Assembly (NCBI GenBank): GCA_025463545.1
Contig: JAODAR010000008.1
Location: forward strand, 13,369-77,368
From: Microbacteriaceae bacterium
Lineage (GTDB): Bacteria; Actinomycetota; Actinomycetes; Actinomycetales; Microbacteriaceae
Direction of reading: 5' to 3'
DNA length: 64,000 bases
Position numbers and translations under genes: made by a program
Notes under the pieces: generated by a model
What the model was told of the DNA's origin: nothing
Databases searched by the model: none
The model's input: the letters and a program-made list of their open reading frames with translations, nothing else
Shown: positions 9,623 through 18,355 of the stretch, in pieces
Position numbering within the stretch: position 1 is the stretch's first letter
Layout of the letters: every line of letters begins with the position of its first letter

Positions 9623-9718
9623 GAGGGCAACCGCATTACGCACTTCGCATGCCCCGGTCTCGCATCGCCACAGTACGGAACAGGCCGAAATAGGAGGAAA
9701 CACTGGCCGGATGAGAGG

Positions 9719-9792
9719 CGCGCCGGGCGGGCGCGGGCGGGCGGGACCGGGCCGCGCGACGGGGCCGCCACACGTGTCACGGGCCCGGCGCG
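9719..9792. repeat. GC-rich inverted repeat containing a G-quadruplex motif
   Basis: CGCGCCGGGC (9719-9728) and GCCCGGCGCG (9783-9792) form a perfect 10-bp inverted repeat. Inside it the plus strand carries GGG runs at 9725, 9729, 9735, 9739 and 9743 with loops of 1-3 nt, meeting the usual G-quadruplex pattern. It lies just past the stop of the minus-strand monooxygenase gene (9799), so it may act as a 3' structure or terminator there. There is no clear T-tract. Confidence 0.5.
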
Positions 9793-9798
9793 ATGGTG

Positions 9799-11184
9799 TT
9801 ACTGCTGCAAGCCCGGCTCGTCGGCGAACGCACCGCGGTACCGAGCGGCCGGGTGCCGCTCGTTCAGGCGTGCGTCGCCGAACAGCTTCTGGCGCAGGGG
9901 CCCTTCGGTGTACTCGGTCTGGGCCAGGCCCCGCGCCCGGAGCACGGGAAGCACCTTGTCGGCGAACTCGGCGAACGATCCCGGGATCACCCAGTTGATG
10001 ACGTTGATGCCGTCGACACCGGCTGCCTGCCACTCGGCGAGCACGTCGGCGATCTGCTCCGGCGTTCCCACCACCCGGGAGGAGCGTGACTGTCGGTAGG
10101 CGAGGTCGGCGACGACCGGCTCGCGGTCGGTGACCGCCTTCGAGGCCCACTCCAGGAAACCCTTCGCGGTGTTGGTGTCGACGTCTTTCAGGGGCGTCTG
10201 CGCGTCGTAGACCCGCCCGCTCTTGTCCACGACCGCGGCGTGTGCGGCATATCCGTCCACGCTGACGTACGCGTCGTACTCCGCGGACTTCGCCTCCGCC
10301 TCCTCCTGCGTGTCCCCCACCACGAAACTCAGGCCCTGGAAGAACTTGATGTCGTCGGGATTGCGCCCGTTCCCGACAGCCAGTTGGCGGGTCTCCGTGA
10401 TCTGCTGCGCTGCCACCGCGGGCGTCGGCGCGATGATGAAGACGGCTTCGGCATTGCGCGCCGCGAACGCCCGGCCGGCCCCTGACGAACCGGCCTGGTA
10501 GAGCACGGGGGTGCGCTGCGGCGACGGCGAGGGCAGGTGCGGCCCTTCCACGCTGTAGCGCTCACCCTTGTGGTAGATCTTGTGGATCTTCGACGGGTCG
10601 GCGTGCGTGCTGCCCTCCCGGTCCTGCAGCAGCGCATCCTCGTCCCATGAGCCTTCCCACAGCTTGTAGGCGACGTCGACATACTCGTCGGCCCACCGGT
10701 AGCGCTCGGCGTGGTCGGTGAGTTGCGAGAGGCCGAAGTTGCGCGCACCGTTGTCCTGTGTGCCCGTGACGATGTTCCAGGCGATGCGCCCGTTGGAGAT
10801 GTGGTCGAGGGTTGAGATCTGGCGGGCGAAGTGGAACGGATGACTCTGCATGACGTTCGAGGTGAGGGCGAGGCCCAGGTGGGTGGTGTTGACCGCCAGC
10901 GCGCTGAGCAGGACTGTGGGGTCGTTGCTCGGGATTTGCAGGCCCTCCGTGACGTAGACGTCGTAATTGGCGTCGGAGTCCCCGTACAGCCCCGTCACAT
11001 CGGCAAAGAACATCCCGTCGAACTTGGCGTCCTCCAGCAGCTTGGCGAGGTTGATCCAGGTGTTGACGTCGTTGAATTCAGTCTGTCCGGCGTCCGGGCG
11101 GCGCCATTGGCCGTGGTGAATGTGCGAGGTCGTGTTCATCACGAAGGCGTTGAAGTGGAGGGGCTTCGAGGCGGAAGTTGTCAC
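9799..11184 (-). CDS. FMN-dependent (LLM class) monooxygenase of the NtaA/SnaA/DszA family
   Basis: 461 residues from GTG at 11184; a TTG three codons upstream is the alternative. Family landmarks in order: FNAFVMNTTSHIHHGQWRRP, FDGMFFADVTGLYG, HPFHFARQISTLDHISNGRIAWNIVTG, and YQAGSSGAGRAFAARNAEAVF. The family includes nitrilotriacetate, EDTA and dibenzothiophene sulfone monooxygenases, which use FMNH2 supplied by a separate reductase; no reductase gene is seen nearby. It is separated from the importer operon by a DszC-like remnant, which makes organosulfur or chelator breakdown an attractive but unproven role. Confidence 0.88.
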   Translation of the reverse strand: MTTSASKPLHFNAFVMNTTSHIHHGQWRRPDAGQTEFNDVNTWINLAKLLEDAKFDGMFFADVTGLYGDSDANYDVYVTEGLQIPSNDPTVLLSALAVNTTHLGLALTSNVMQSHPFHFARQISTLDHISNGRIAWNIVTGTQDNGARNFGLSQLTDHAERYRWADEYVDVAYKLWEGSWDEDALLQDREGSTHADPSKIHKIYHKGERYSVEGPHLPSPSPQRTPVLYQAGSSGAGRAFAARNAEAVFIIAPTPAVAAQQITETRQLAVGNGRNPDDIKFFQGLSFVVGDTQEEAEAKSAEYDAYVSVDGYAAHAAVVDKSGRVYDAQTPLKDVDTNTAKGFLEWASKAVTDREPVVADLAYRQSRSSRVVGTPEQIADVLAEWQAAGVDGINVINWVIPGSFAEFADKVLPVLRARGLAQTEYTEGPLRQKLFGDARLNERHPAARYRGAFADEPGLQQ

Positions 11185-11309
11185 GCGCCCCAACGTACGG
11201 GGACGGGTTCGCCTCCCACCGACAGATGAAGGAATGTGTCAGTTCCGGGCGCTGTTACCGACCGTGACGCCCTTCCGCACACCACGGTGTACGAGCCGAT
11301 ATCGTCGCA

Positions 11310-13370
11310 ATGGTGTCAGTCACCATTGAAAACCTGCTCAGCGAAAACCGCATCTATCCGCCGTCGGCCCAGTTCGCGTCGGCCGCCAATCTCGGTGCCG
11401 ACGAGTATGCGCTGGCTGCGCCGGACCCGGTGGCGTACTGGGAGAAGCAGGCCGACCGCCTGGACTGGGCGAAGCGCTGGCACACCGCGCACACCTGGAA
11501 GCCGGCGCGCCCGGTCGGCGTGCTGGACGACGACGGCGAGCCGGTCCTCAGTATCCCGGAAGCGCAGTGGTTCGTCGGCGGCACCCTCAACGTCGCGGTC
11601 AACTGTGTCGACCGTCACGTCGAAGCCGGCCGCGGCGACACCGTTGCCATCAATTTCGAGGGCGAAGCGGGAGATCGCGAACAGATCACCTACGCGCAGT
11701 TGCAGCGTCGCGTCGCGCAGGCCGCCAACGCGCTGACCGCCCTCGGCATCGCCGCCGGCGACCGCGTCGTCGTCTACCTCCCGGTGATCCCTGAAACCAT
11801 CGTGGTCACGCTCGCGATCGCCCGCATCGGCGCCATCCACTCGCTCGTGTTCGGCGGCTTCTCAGCCGAGGCGCTCAAGTTCCGGGTTGAAGACACCGGC
11901 GCCAAGCTCCTCGTCACCAGCGATGGGCAGTTTCGGCGGGGCACCGCCGTCGCGGTGAAGGCCAACGCGGACGAAGCCGTCGGCGGCAACGCCGAGACCG
12001 GCGTCAACACCATCGAGCATGTGCTGGTGGTCCGCCGCACCGGCGAGCTGACACCGGACCTGCCATGGACACCCGGCCGCGACGTGTGGTGGCACGACGT
12101 CGTTGAGACAGCCGCCGACACTCATGACGCCGAATACTTCGACTCAGAGCACCCCCTGTTCATCATCTACACCTCGGGAACGACCGGTAAACCCAAGGGC
12201 GTCGTGCACACCAGCGGCGGCTATCTGACGCAGGCCAGCTGGAGCCACTGGGCGGTGTTCGACGCCAAACCCACCGACGTTTATTGGTGCACGGCCGACC
12301 TCGCCTGGGTCACCGCCCACACCTATGTGCTGTACGGCCCGTTCTCGAACGGCGCCACAAGCGTGATCTACGAAGGCACACCGAACGCCCCGCACTCGGG
12401 GCGGCACTTCGAAATCATCGCCCGCTATGGCGTGACGACCTATTACACGGCGCCCACGCTGATCCGAACGTTCATGACATGGTTTGCGAAGGGGTTGCCC
12501 GGCGATGTCGACCTGTCGAGCATCCGACTGCTCGGCACCGTGGGAGAAGCCATCAACCCCGAAGCGTGGGTCTGGTTTCACGAGAACATCGGCGGCGGGC
12601 GTGCTCCGATCGTGGACACCTGGTGGCAATCGGAAACCGGTTCGGCAATCATCGCGCCCCTTCCGGGCGTCACACCGCTCAAGCCCGGCTCGGCAACCCA
12701 CGCCCTGCCCGGGCTGAGCGCGAAGATCGTCGACGAAGAGGGTCGGCAGGTGGCGAACGGCTCCGGTGGCTACCTGGTTCTCGATGGAACCTGGCCGGCC
12801 ATGGCCCGCACGGTCTGGGGTAACCCCGAGCGGTACCGTGATTCGTACTGGAAGAAATACGCGGCCCAAGGTTACTTCTTCGCCGGCGACGGAGCGAAAT
12901 ATGACAATGACGGCTATATATGGCTGCTCGGACGAGTCGACGACGTGATCAACGTGTCTGGGCATCGCCTCTCGACCCTCGAAATCGAGTCGGCGCTCGT
13001 ATCCCACCCTGCTGTCGGCGAGGCGGGCGTGGTGGGCGTCTCCGACCCGACCACGGGCGAGGCCATCGCCGCGTTCGTAATTCCATCAAGAAACGTTTCA
13101 GCCCAGGATGCCGGTGACCCAGCGTTCTGGTCGGCACTCGAAACCGAGCTGTCCGCTCTCCTGCTGTCGCATGTCTCCCGCGAGATCGGTCCCATCGCCA
13201 AGCCGCGCGACCTCGTGGTGGTGCCCGACCTGCCCAAGACTCGCTCGGGGAAGATCATGCGGCGCCTTCTCGGCGACCTGGTCGACGGGCGTCCGCTCGG
13301 CGACACGACCTCGCTCCAGGACGAGACGGTGCCGGCGCGGATCGCTCTTATTCTGGCCGCACGCGGCTAG
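11310..13370 (+). CDS. acsA: Acetyl-CoA synthetase (AMP-forming)
   Basis: 686 residues, slightly long for Acs (about 650). Activates acetate, and possibly propionate, to acyl-CoA via an acyl-adenylate. The N-terminal ACAS_N part has PDPVAYWEKQADRLDWAKRW. The P-loop-like YTSGTTGKPKG is at about residue 287, acyl-binding and adenylation motifs follow (VDTWWQSETG, GRVDDVINVSGHRLST), and the C-terminal PKTRSGKIMRR holds the catalytic, acetylation-sensitive Lys648. The ATG at 11310 follows a weak ribosome site. Divergent from the flavin monooxygenase and overlaps the tail of the next gene by 23 bp. Confidence 0.93.
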   Translation: MVSVTIENLLSENRIYPPSAQFASAANLGADEYALAAPDPVAYWEKQADRLDWAKRWHTAHTWKPARPVGVLDDDGEPVLSIPEAQWFVGGTLNVAVNCVDRHVEAGRGDTVAINFEGEAGDREQITYAQLQRRVAQAANALTALGIAAGDRVVVYLPVIPETIVVTLAIARIGAIHSLVFGGFSAEALKFRVEDTGAKLLVTSDGQFRRGTAVAVKANADEAVGGNAETGVNTIEHVLVVRRTGELTPDLPWTPGRDVWWHDVVETAADTHDAEYFDSEHPLFIIYTSGTTGKPKGVVHTSGGYLTQASWSHWAVFDAKPTDVYWCTADLAWVTAHTYVLYGPFSNGATSVIYEGTPNAPHSGRHFEIIARYGVTTYYTAPTLIRTFMTWFAKGLPGDVDLSSIRLLGTVGEAINPEAWVWFHENIGGGRAPIVDTWWQSETGSAIIAPLPGVTPLKPGSATHALPGLSAKIVDEEGRQVANGSGGYLVLDGTWPAMARTVWGNPERYRDSYWKKYAAQGYFFAGDGAKYDNDGYIWLLGRVDDVINVSGHRLSTLEIESALVSHPAVGEAGVVGVSDPTTGEAIAAFVIPSRNVSAQDAGDPAFWSALETELSALLLSHVSREIGPIAKPRDLVVVPDLPKTRSGKIMRRLLGDLVDGRPLGDTTSLQDETVPARIALILAARG

Positions 13371-13644
13371 GCTGCAACCGGAACAGGCGCACGGTGCGAC
13401 CGGACTCCCGGTCGTAGAACGATAGCCCGGCCATTGCCGCTCCATCGTCCGCCACCTCCTCTCGCTCGGCGTCGGGGATGAGGGCGGCGTTCACGGGCCG
13501 CCCGCACAGCTGCCCCGGGCCGCCGCTGAGACGGTTGACCAACCGCTCGAGAGGCGGCAGCGCCGTCGGAGCGACCCGGCGGAACAGCCGCGTGTGGGTG
13601 ACCGGCGCGACGGCAGACCGAACGAGGAAGACGATGCGCTGCAT
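13348..13644 (-). CDS. Small conserved-looking protein of unknown function
   Basis: 98 residues from ATG at 13644, with GGGGAG about 12 nt upstream. I do not recognise the family. The sequence is basic in the middle (LPPLERLVNRLSGGPGQLC) and ends in a compact part, DDGAAMAGLSFYDRESGRTVRLFRL, that looks like a beta-rich tail. No signal peptide or membrane helix is evident. It lies 49 bp after the quinone-oxidoreductase gene on the same strand, so may be co-transcribed, and its 3' end overlaps the end of acsA by 23 bp. Confidence 0.5.
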   Translation of the reverse strand: MQRIVFLVRSAVAPVTHTRLFRRVAPTALPPLERLVNRLSGGPGQLCGRPVNAALIPDAEREEVADDGAAMAGLSFYDRESGRTVRLFRLQPSRVRPE

Positions 13645-13693
13645 GGAGGCATTCTGCTCCCCGAAAAGCGCGCGTTCCGGGGACACGGTGAGT

Positions 13694-14659
13694 TCAGTCA
13701 GCCACCCGGATGACGACATTTCCAACCTTGACTCCCGACTCGACGTAGTCGTACGCCTCGCGGATGTCATCCAACGGGTAAGTCCTGTCGATGACGGCAC
13801 GGAAGGCACCGGCATCCATCAGGTCTTTCAGGAAGATGATGTCCTCTCGCCTGTCGCGCGGTATGGGGAACATGACCCTTTTCGCGGCGAACAGACGAGT
13901 GGTTAGGGCGAGGATCGGGTTCTGCACAAGGAAGCCCAATTCGCTTGACAAGTAAACTCCCCCTGGCTTCAGGAGTGTCTTGCAACGACCGAACGAGCTC
14001 TTGCCCACGGCATCCACCACCATGTCGAATTCATCGTCGATCGTGGTGAAGTCCTGCGCCGTGTAGTCGATGACCCGGTCTGCTCCCAAAGAGGCCACGA
14101 GGGCGAGGTTCTTCGTGTCGCAGACCGCGGTGACAGTGGCGCCGTACTGCCTGGCAAGCTGGACCGCTGCCGAACCGATGGCGCCCGTCGCGCCATAGAC
14201 CAACACCGACTTCCCGGGTGCGACACCCGCGGCGCGAAGGAGGTTCAGGGCATAGTGGGAGCCTTCGGTGCTCGGAGCGGCGTCGAAGTACGACATGCCT
14301 TCGGGGACCAGCGCCACCATGCCGTGCTCGGAAATCGTCAGGTACTCGGCGAGCCCGCCCATTTTGACGCCGGTGTAGCCGAACACTCGCTGTCCGACCT
14401 CCAACGACGTCACGTGCCTGCCAACGGCTTCAACCCGGCCAGCGAACTCGCAGCCCAGGATCTTCTGTTTTGGGCGGCCGAGCCCAATGACCAACCGCAC
14501 GAATGGTGGCTTGCCGCGGAGGAATCCACAATCGGTTCGGTTGACGGATGCCGCGAAAACCTTGACGAGTACCTCGTCATCGTTGGGGCTGGGCTTCGCC
14601 ACCTCCTCGAACTGGAGAACGGCTGGCGGCCCGTATTCGGAATAGACGACTGCGCGCAT
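13694..14659 (-). CDS. Zinc-independent medium-chain dehydrogenase/reductase (quinone oxidoreductase-like)
   Basis: 321 residues from the ATG at 14659, chosen because MRAVVYSEYGPP is the classic start of this family; an upstream in-frame start exists at 14686. The NADP-binding motif YGATGAIGSAAVQLA sits in the middle. The N-terminal catalytic fold has FAASVNRTDCGFLRG and ILGCEFAGRVEAVG but lacks the full Cys/His zinc set, which places it with QOR or enoyl-reductase-like members. Probably reduces quinones or reactive enones with NADPH. The small unknown gene follows downstream. No nearby pathway identifies the substrate. Confidence 0.85.
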   Translation of the reverse strand: MRAVVYSEYGPPAVLQFEEVAKPSPNDDEVLVKVFAASVNRTDCGFLRGKPPFVRLVIGLGRPKQKILGCEFAGRVEAVGRHVTSLEVGQRVFGYTGVKMGGLAEYLTISEHGMVALVPEGMSYFDAAPSTEGSHYALNLLRAAGVAPGKSVLVYGATGAIGSAAVQLARQYGATVTAVCDTKNLALVASLGADRVIDYTAQDFTTIDDEFDMVVDAVGKSSFGRCKTLLKPGGVYLSSELGFLVQNPILALTTRLFAAKRVMFPIPRDRREDIIFLKDLMDAGAFRAVIDRTYPLDDIREAYDYVESGVKVGNVVIRVAD

Positions 14660-14679
14660 GAGCCCAAGGTATCGGAGCG

Positions 14680-14723
14680 GGGCCATGAGTTCCGCGTTAA
14701 GGGGCCATGAGTTCCGCGTTAAG
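14680..14723. repeat. Perfect 22-bp tandem duplication
   Basis: The 22-mer beginning GGGCCATGAGTTCCGCG occurs twice head to tail, at 14680-14701 and 14702-14723, with no spacer. It sits in the 92-bp gap between the MFS gene's 3' end (14752) and the oxidoreductase start (14659). It looks like a recent slippage or duplication event. No stem-loop or protein-coding role is seen. Confidence 0.9.
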
Positions 14724-14751
14724 AGGAGGACTGCGCGTGCCGTTGCGACCG

Positions 14752-16053
14752 TTACGAAACGTCCGGTACGGCCGGGGCTGCGTCCTCGCGCGCGCGCTTC
14801 GTGTCGGCGGGGTCACCTTGCCGCCGACTGGCGAACAGGAACGGGATCCCGATGAGTTCCACGATGCCGCCGATCACCAGGGAGGTTCCATAACCCCAGA
14901 GGTCTGCCGCGCGGCCGAGGGCAGGCTGCACGAATACCCCGCCGAGGCTGCCGAACAGCGAGTCGAACGAGAGAACTGTCGCGCGCTGCTTCGACGGGAT
15001 CATGCCGTTGAGGTAGGCCTGCCGCACCGGCCCGGCCACGGCGAACACGAAACCCCAAATCACCAGCAAGACGATCGCCAGCCAGAAGAGGCTGTTGACG
15101 CCGAGCAGCACGAGCGCGACGATGCTGGTGGCGGACGCCCCGATCACGGTGGTCGTGCGCCTGGCGAACAGCCCACGCACTCGGGGCGCGAGCATGCCGC
15201 CGGCCACCTGCGCCAGCGACAACACGGCCGCGGCCAGCCCGGCGATGGAATAAGCGGACTTGTCGCCGTAAAGCTGCAGCAGATAGGGCTGAAGCGCGTA
15301 GAAAGCGTAGATCCCGACCCCGGATGCAAACGGCGCGGAGAGAATCACGAAGCGCACCGAGCGCTTCCTGAGCCCATGCTCGATCGATTGCGTGAGCACG
15401 TTCCGGGTCGCCTTCAGCGGCCCCATCGAGCGATCCGGGGTGAAACCGAGGTCTTTCATCACGACGAACGCGAACAGGAACAGGACGATGAGCACCCCGG
15501 CCCGCACCAGGAACGGAACCCCGAGGTTTGTCGCCTGGGCGATCACGCCGCCGAGAACGGAGCCGGCGAACATAGCGATGCCGGTCACCATGAGGCCTCG
15601 GCCGAACACAGACTCCAGACTGCCGGTGTAGCCGGTCGATGTCAGCGCGTCGACCAGCCAGGCATCCACCGCGCCAGAAAAGAACGTGAAGCCGAGCCCG
15701 AGCAGCACGGACACGATCGCCCACCAGACAAAGGGAGCGTGCCCCAGCCACAGCATCCAGTACAGGGCGGTGGTGACGGACAGGGTGATCGTACCGAGCA
15801 GGTAGGACGCCTTCCTCCCCACCGTGTCGGCGACAACACCGGTCGGGATCTCGAAGATCACCATGCCCACGGTGAAGAACGCGTTCGCGGCGAATGCTTC
15901 GAAATTCGATAGCCCCGCGTCGAGAAGAAAGAGCGTGTTGATGCCCCAGATGAACGACGCCGCCAGGGTGTTGCCGAGCATGAGCGTCAAGTAGACGCGC
16001 TGCACGCGGCGCGCCGCCGGGTTCATGCCCCACGACCGATTCGGATGCCCCAT
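14752..16053 (-). CDS. Major facilitator superfamily transporter
   Basis: 433 residues from ATG at 16053; a second ATG at 16026 would give 424. Neither has a strong ribosome site. Twelve-helix MFS pattern: first helix LTLMLGNTLAASFIWGINTL, and loop 2-3 signature IPTGVVADTVGRKASYLLG, which carries the conserved DxxGRK. Alternating hydrophobic segments follow to the end. It most resembles drug or metabolite exporters; the substrate cannot be read. Transcribed in the same direction as the oxidoreductase downstream, with the tandem duplication in between. Confidence 0.88.
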   Translation of the reverse strand: MGHPNRSWGMNPAARRVQRVYLTLMLGNTLAASFIWGINTLFLLDAGLSNFEAFAANAFFTVGMVIFEIPTGVVADTVGRKASYLLGTITLSVTTALYWMLWLGHAPFVWWAIVSVLLGLGFTFFSGAVDAWLVDALTSTGYTGSLESVFGRGLMVTGIAMFAGSVLGGVIAQATNLGVPFLVRAGVLIVLFLFAFVVMKDLGFTPDRSMGPLKATRNVLTQSIEHGLRKRSVRFVILSAPFASGVGIYAFYALQPYLLQLYGDKSAYSIAGLAAAVLSLAQVAGGMLAPRVRGLFARRTTTVIGASATSIVALVLLGVNSLFWLAIVLLVIWGFVFAVAGPVRQAYLNGMIPSKQRATVLSFDSLFGSLGGVFVQPALGRAADLWGYGTSLVIGGIVELIGIPFLFASRRQGDPADTKRAREDAAPAVPDVS

Positions 16054-16115
16054 TTCGTCACATCAGCAATCATCGACCCTGAGTGGCGCGGATGGCTAGG
16101 CCATCCCGTGGCAGC

Positions 16116-17186
16116 TCATGGCGTCGGCCGAGTCCCAGAACTGACTTTCCGGTGGATCTCCTCGATGATCCCGATCACGCGAACGGAGTCACGCGGATCC
16201 ACCGGGAGCGGCGCTCCCCGCAGTAGCGTGTCAGCAAGGCCTGCGTAGAACGCGCCGTACCGTCCGCGTTTGGCTGGCACTCGCTCCAACGCACCATCGA
16301 TCCCGAGCAGGCCCCAGGTCGACTCGTCCTCGGTGCCGAATCCGGGATCGACCGGGGATGCCCCGTGCTTCAGCGCCGGTTCCTGTCCATCCAGCCCCCA
16401 CTTGGTGTACGCGCTCGTAGAGCCCAGAACGTGGAATCGGGGGCCCACCTGCGCGGCCAATCCGTTCATCCAGAGGTGAGAACGCACGCCAGAAGCGTGG
16501 TGCAGCGAGACGAACGCGTCGTCGTCCGCCGCGCCACCCTCCCGGCGCGTGGCCACTTCCGCATAAACGTCGTCGACCGAACCGAACAGAATCAGCGCCT
16601 GATCAATCAGGTGAGCCCCAAGGTCATAGAGAATCCCGCCGCCCTCTGACACCGTGGACTCAGCTTTCCAGGATTTCGCAACCTCGGGTTTCCACCATTC
16701 GAACCGCGATTCGAATCGCCGCGGCTGGCCCAGCGCCCCGGCGTGCATCAAGGACCGCAGCGTAAGGAAGTCCCCGTCCCACCGGCGGTTCTGGAAGACC
16801 GTCAGAGCGAGGCCCAGCGACTCCGCTTTACTGACAAGCTCCTCCCCCTCGTCCGCGGTCACGCTGAACGGCTTGTCCACGACAACATTGAGGCCGGCGT
16901 CCAGTGCTGCATGGGCCAATTGCACGTGGGTACCCGATGGCGAACCGATGACGACAAGATCGAGATCGGCCGCAGCGGCAAACAGTTCCGTCGTCTCCGC
17001 CACGACCTGCGCTCCCGCATGGAGCCGGGTCGCTTCCTCAATCCGCCCGGGATTGGCTGTGACGATCATGTCCAGGGAGTATTCGGGCATGCTGGAGACG
17101 AACGGCGCGTGGAACACGCGGCCGGACGTTCCGAATCCGATGATCCCGGTGCGGATCGGCGCCCGGCGGGCCGAGCGGTCCGTCAT
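16116..17186 (-). CDS. Gfo/Idh/MocA-family oxidoreductase
   Basis: 356 residues from ATG at 17186, which overlaps the upstream oxidase stop as ATGA. N-terminal Rossmann motif TGIIGFGTSGRVFHA binds NAD(P). The usual EKP catalytic motif appears as DKP (VVVDKPFSVTADEGEE). A C-terminal alpha/beta domain follows, with FESRFEWWKPEV and GGGILYDLGAHLIDQAL, whose DLGxHxxD pattern is standard. The family oxidises or reduces sugars and related polyols. As last gene of the fructosamine-type operon it could reduce the osone released by the oxidase, an inference from position only. Confidence 0.88.
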   Translation of the reverse strand: MTDRSARRAPIRTGIIGFGTSGRVFHAPFVSSMPEYSLDMIVTANPGRIEEATRLHAGAQVVAETTELFAAAADLDLVVIGSPSGTHVQLAHAALDAGLNVVVDKPFSVTADEGEELVSKAESLGLALTVFQNRRWDGDFLTLRSLMHAGALGQPRRFESRFEWWKPEVAKSWKAESTVSEGGGILYDLGAHLIDQALILFGSVDDVYAEVATRREGGAADDDAFVSLHHASGVRSHLWMNGLAAQVGPRFHVLGSTSAYTKWGLDGQEPALKHGASPVDPGFGTEDESTWGLLGIDGALERVPAKRGRYGAFYAGLADTLLRGAPLPVDPRDSVRVIGIIEEIHRKVSSGTRPTP

Positions 17187-18313
17187 GACTGGAATCGCGC
17201 CGGCCGGAATCGCTCCAACAGCGGGCTCTCTGTGCCGGTGAGGATTTCGCCCGCAAGCAGTTCCCCAGCGATCAGTCCCAGGGTTGCCCCACTGTGGCTG
17301 AAGGCAACGTAGTAGCCGGCACACTCCTCAAGCTGCCCGAATACGGGCTCACCGTCGCCGGGGATGGGCTTGGGCCCGGCACCATATGAGTCGAGCTCGA
17401 GGGTGGGGTTGCCTTCGAGTACAGCGGATGCCTCATCCAGCAGACCCTGGACGGTCGAGTCTCGGATCTCGAAGCTGCCGTCCTCGCGGACAACGACCTC
17501 TTCCTCCGACCACGCCGAGTCGAGCACCAGCGCGCCGGTGGGAGTCGGCCGTACGGCGACTCTGGGCGTGTTCAGTACCGCGCGGAGTGCCACATCTACC
17601 GGCTTGGTGCGCACGAGGAGCGCGATGGGGGTCTGGTCGCCAATGTGAACGCCAAGCTCGGCGACCGCCTTCGGGACATCTGCGCCGGTTGCCAGCAGGG
17701 CGGCATCCGCTTCAATGACTGACCCGTCAGCTGTTGCGACCCCGGTGACACGGCCGTCGGAGACCACGACGGATGCGCGTCCGGCGTCGGCCAGTAGTCG
17801 GCCACCCAGCCGAACGAATTCCTCCAGCAGGAAGTCGATCAGCGACGGCAGGTCCACCCAACCCTCGCCCGGGTTGAAGATGGCGCCGTCGGGTGACACT
17901 GCGGCCGGGTTCACTCCGGGCGTCACTGTCTTGACGTCGTCTGCCGCCAGCCACCGGGAGTCGTACCCGATGGATTGTTCGTAGGTGAAGTTCTCCTTCA
18001 GCCCGTCGATGTTGCCGGGAGCATTCCAGGTGAGGCCGCCATCGAAACGCAGGAACGTTGCTGTTTCAGGCGAACGGGCGGCCAGGGTTCGGTACCTGTC
18101 GATCCCCAGCACCCGCAGGTGGTGGTATTCGGTCGAGCGGATGCCCGCCGAATTCAGCCACGACAGTGACCGCCCAGAGGCCTGGCTGGCCACACCGCTG
18201 TCGGTCACGAGGGTCACAGCGGCGCCGCCCCTGGCCAGGTGGACAGCCGTGGAGACGCCGAGGATTCCGCCGCCGATAACGGCGACGCGCTGTGTGGTGT
18301 GTGTTGATGTCAT
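17183..18313 (-). CDS. DAO-family FAD oxidase, candidate fructosyl-amino acid oxidase
   Basis: 376 residues. The N-terminal FAD motif GGGILGVSTAVHLA starts near residue 14, followed by SQASGRSLSWLNSAG, the flavin-contact region of glycine/sarcosine/D-amino-acid oxidases and amadoriases. The C-terminus has GYYVAFSHSGATLGLIAGEL, the usual closing FAD motif. Members oxidise the C-N bond of secondary amines to an imine with H2O2 release. Its operon with an amino-acid-type importer and its proximity to FrlB and FrlD homologues point to Amadori compounds or related opines as substrate. It could equally be a plain D-amino acid or sarcosine-like oxidase. Confidence 0.82.
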   Translation of the reverse strand: MTSTHTTQRVAVIGGGILGVSTAVHLARGGAAVTLVTDSGVASQASGRSLSWLNSAGIRSTEYHHLRVLGIDRYRTLAARSPETATFLRFDGGLTWNAPGNIDGLKENFTYEQSIGYDSRWLAADDVKTVTPGVNPAAVSPDGAIFNPGEGWVDLPSLIDFLLEEFVRLGGRLLADAGRASVVVSDGRVTGVATADGSVIEADAALLATGADVPKAVAELGVHIGDQTPIALLVRTKPVDVALRAVLNTPRVAVRPTPTGALVLDSAWSEEEVVVREDGSFEIRDSTVQGLLDEASAVLEGNPTLELDSYGAGPKPIPGDGEPVFGQLEECAGYYVAFSHSGATLGLIAGELLAGEILTGTESPLLERFRPARFQS

Positions 18314-18355
18314 AGAGTGCGCTTTCGTGTGTGAAACGGCCCGTGGACCGGATCG

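Noticed and set aside
13092..13101. GAAACGTTTC palindrome resembling a LacI/CcpA-type operator
   Set aside because: Lies deep inside the acsA coding sequence with no promoter nearby; most likely chance.
14707..15912. Open frame of about 400 codons, rich in Arg, His and Glu, on the plus strand
   Set aside because: Lies antisense to the MFS gene, which has clear membrane helices and family motifs; the composition is that of a shadow frame in GC-rich DNA.
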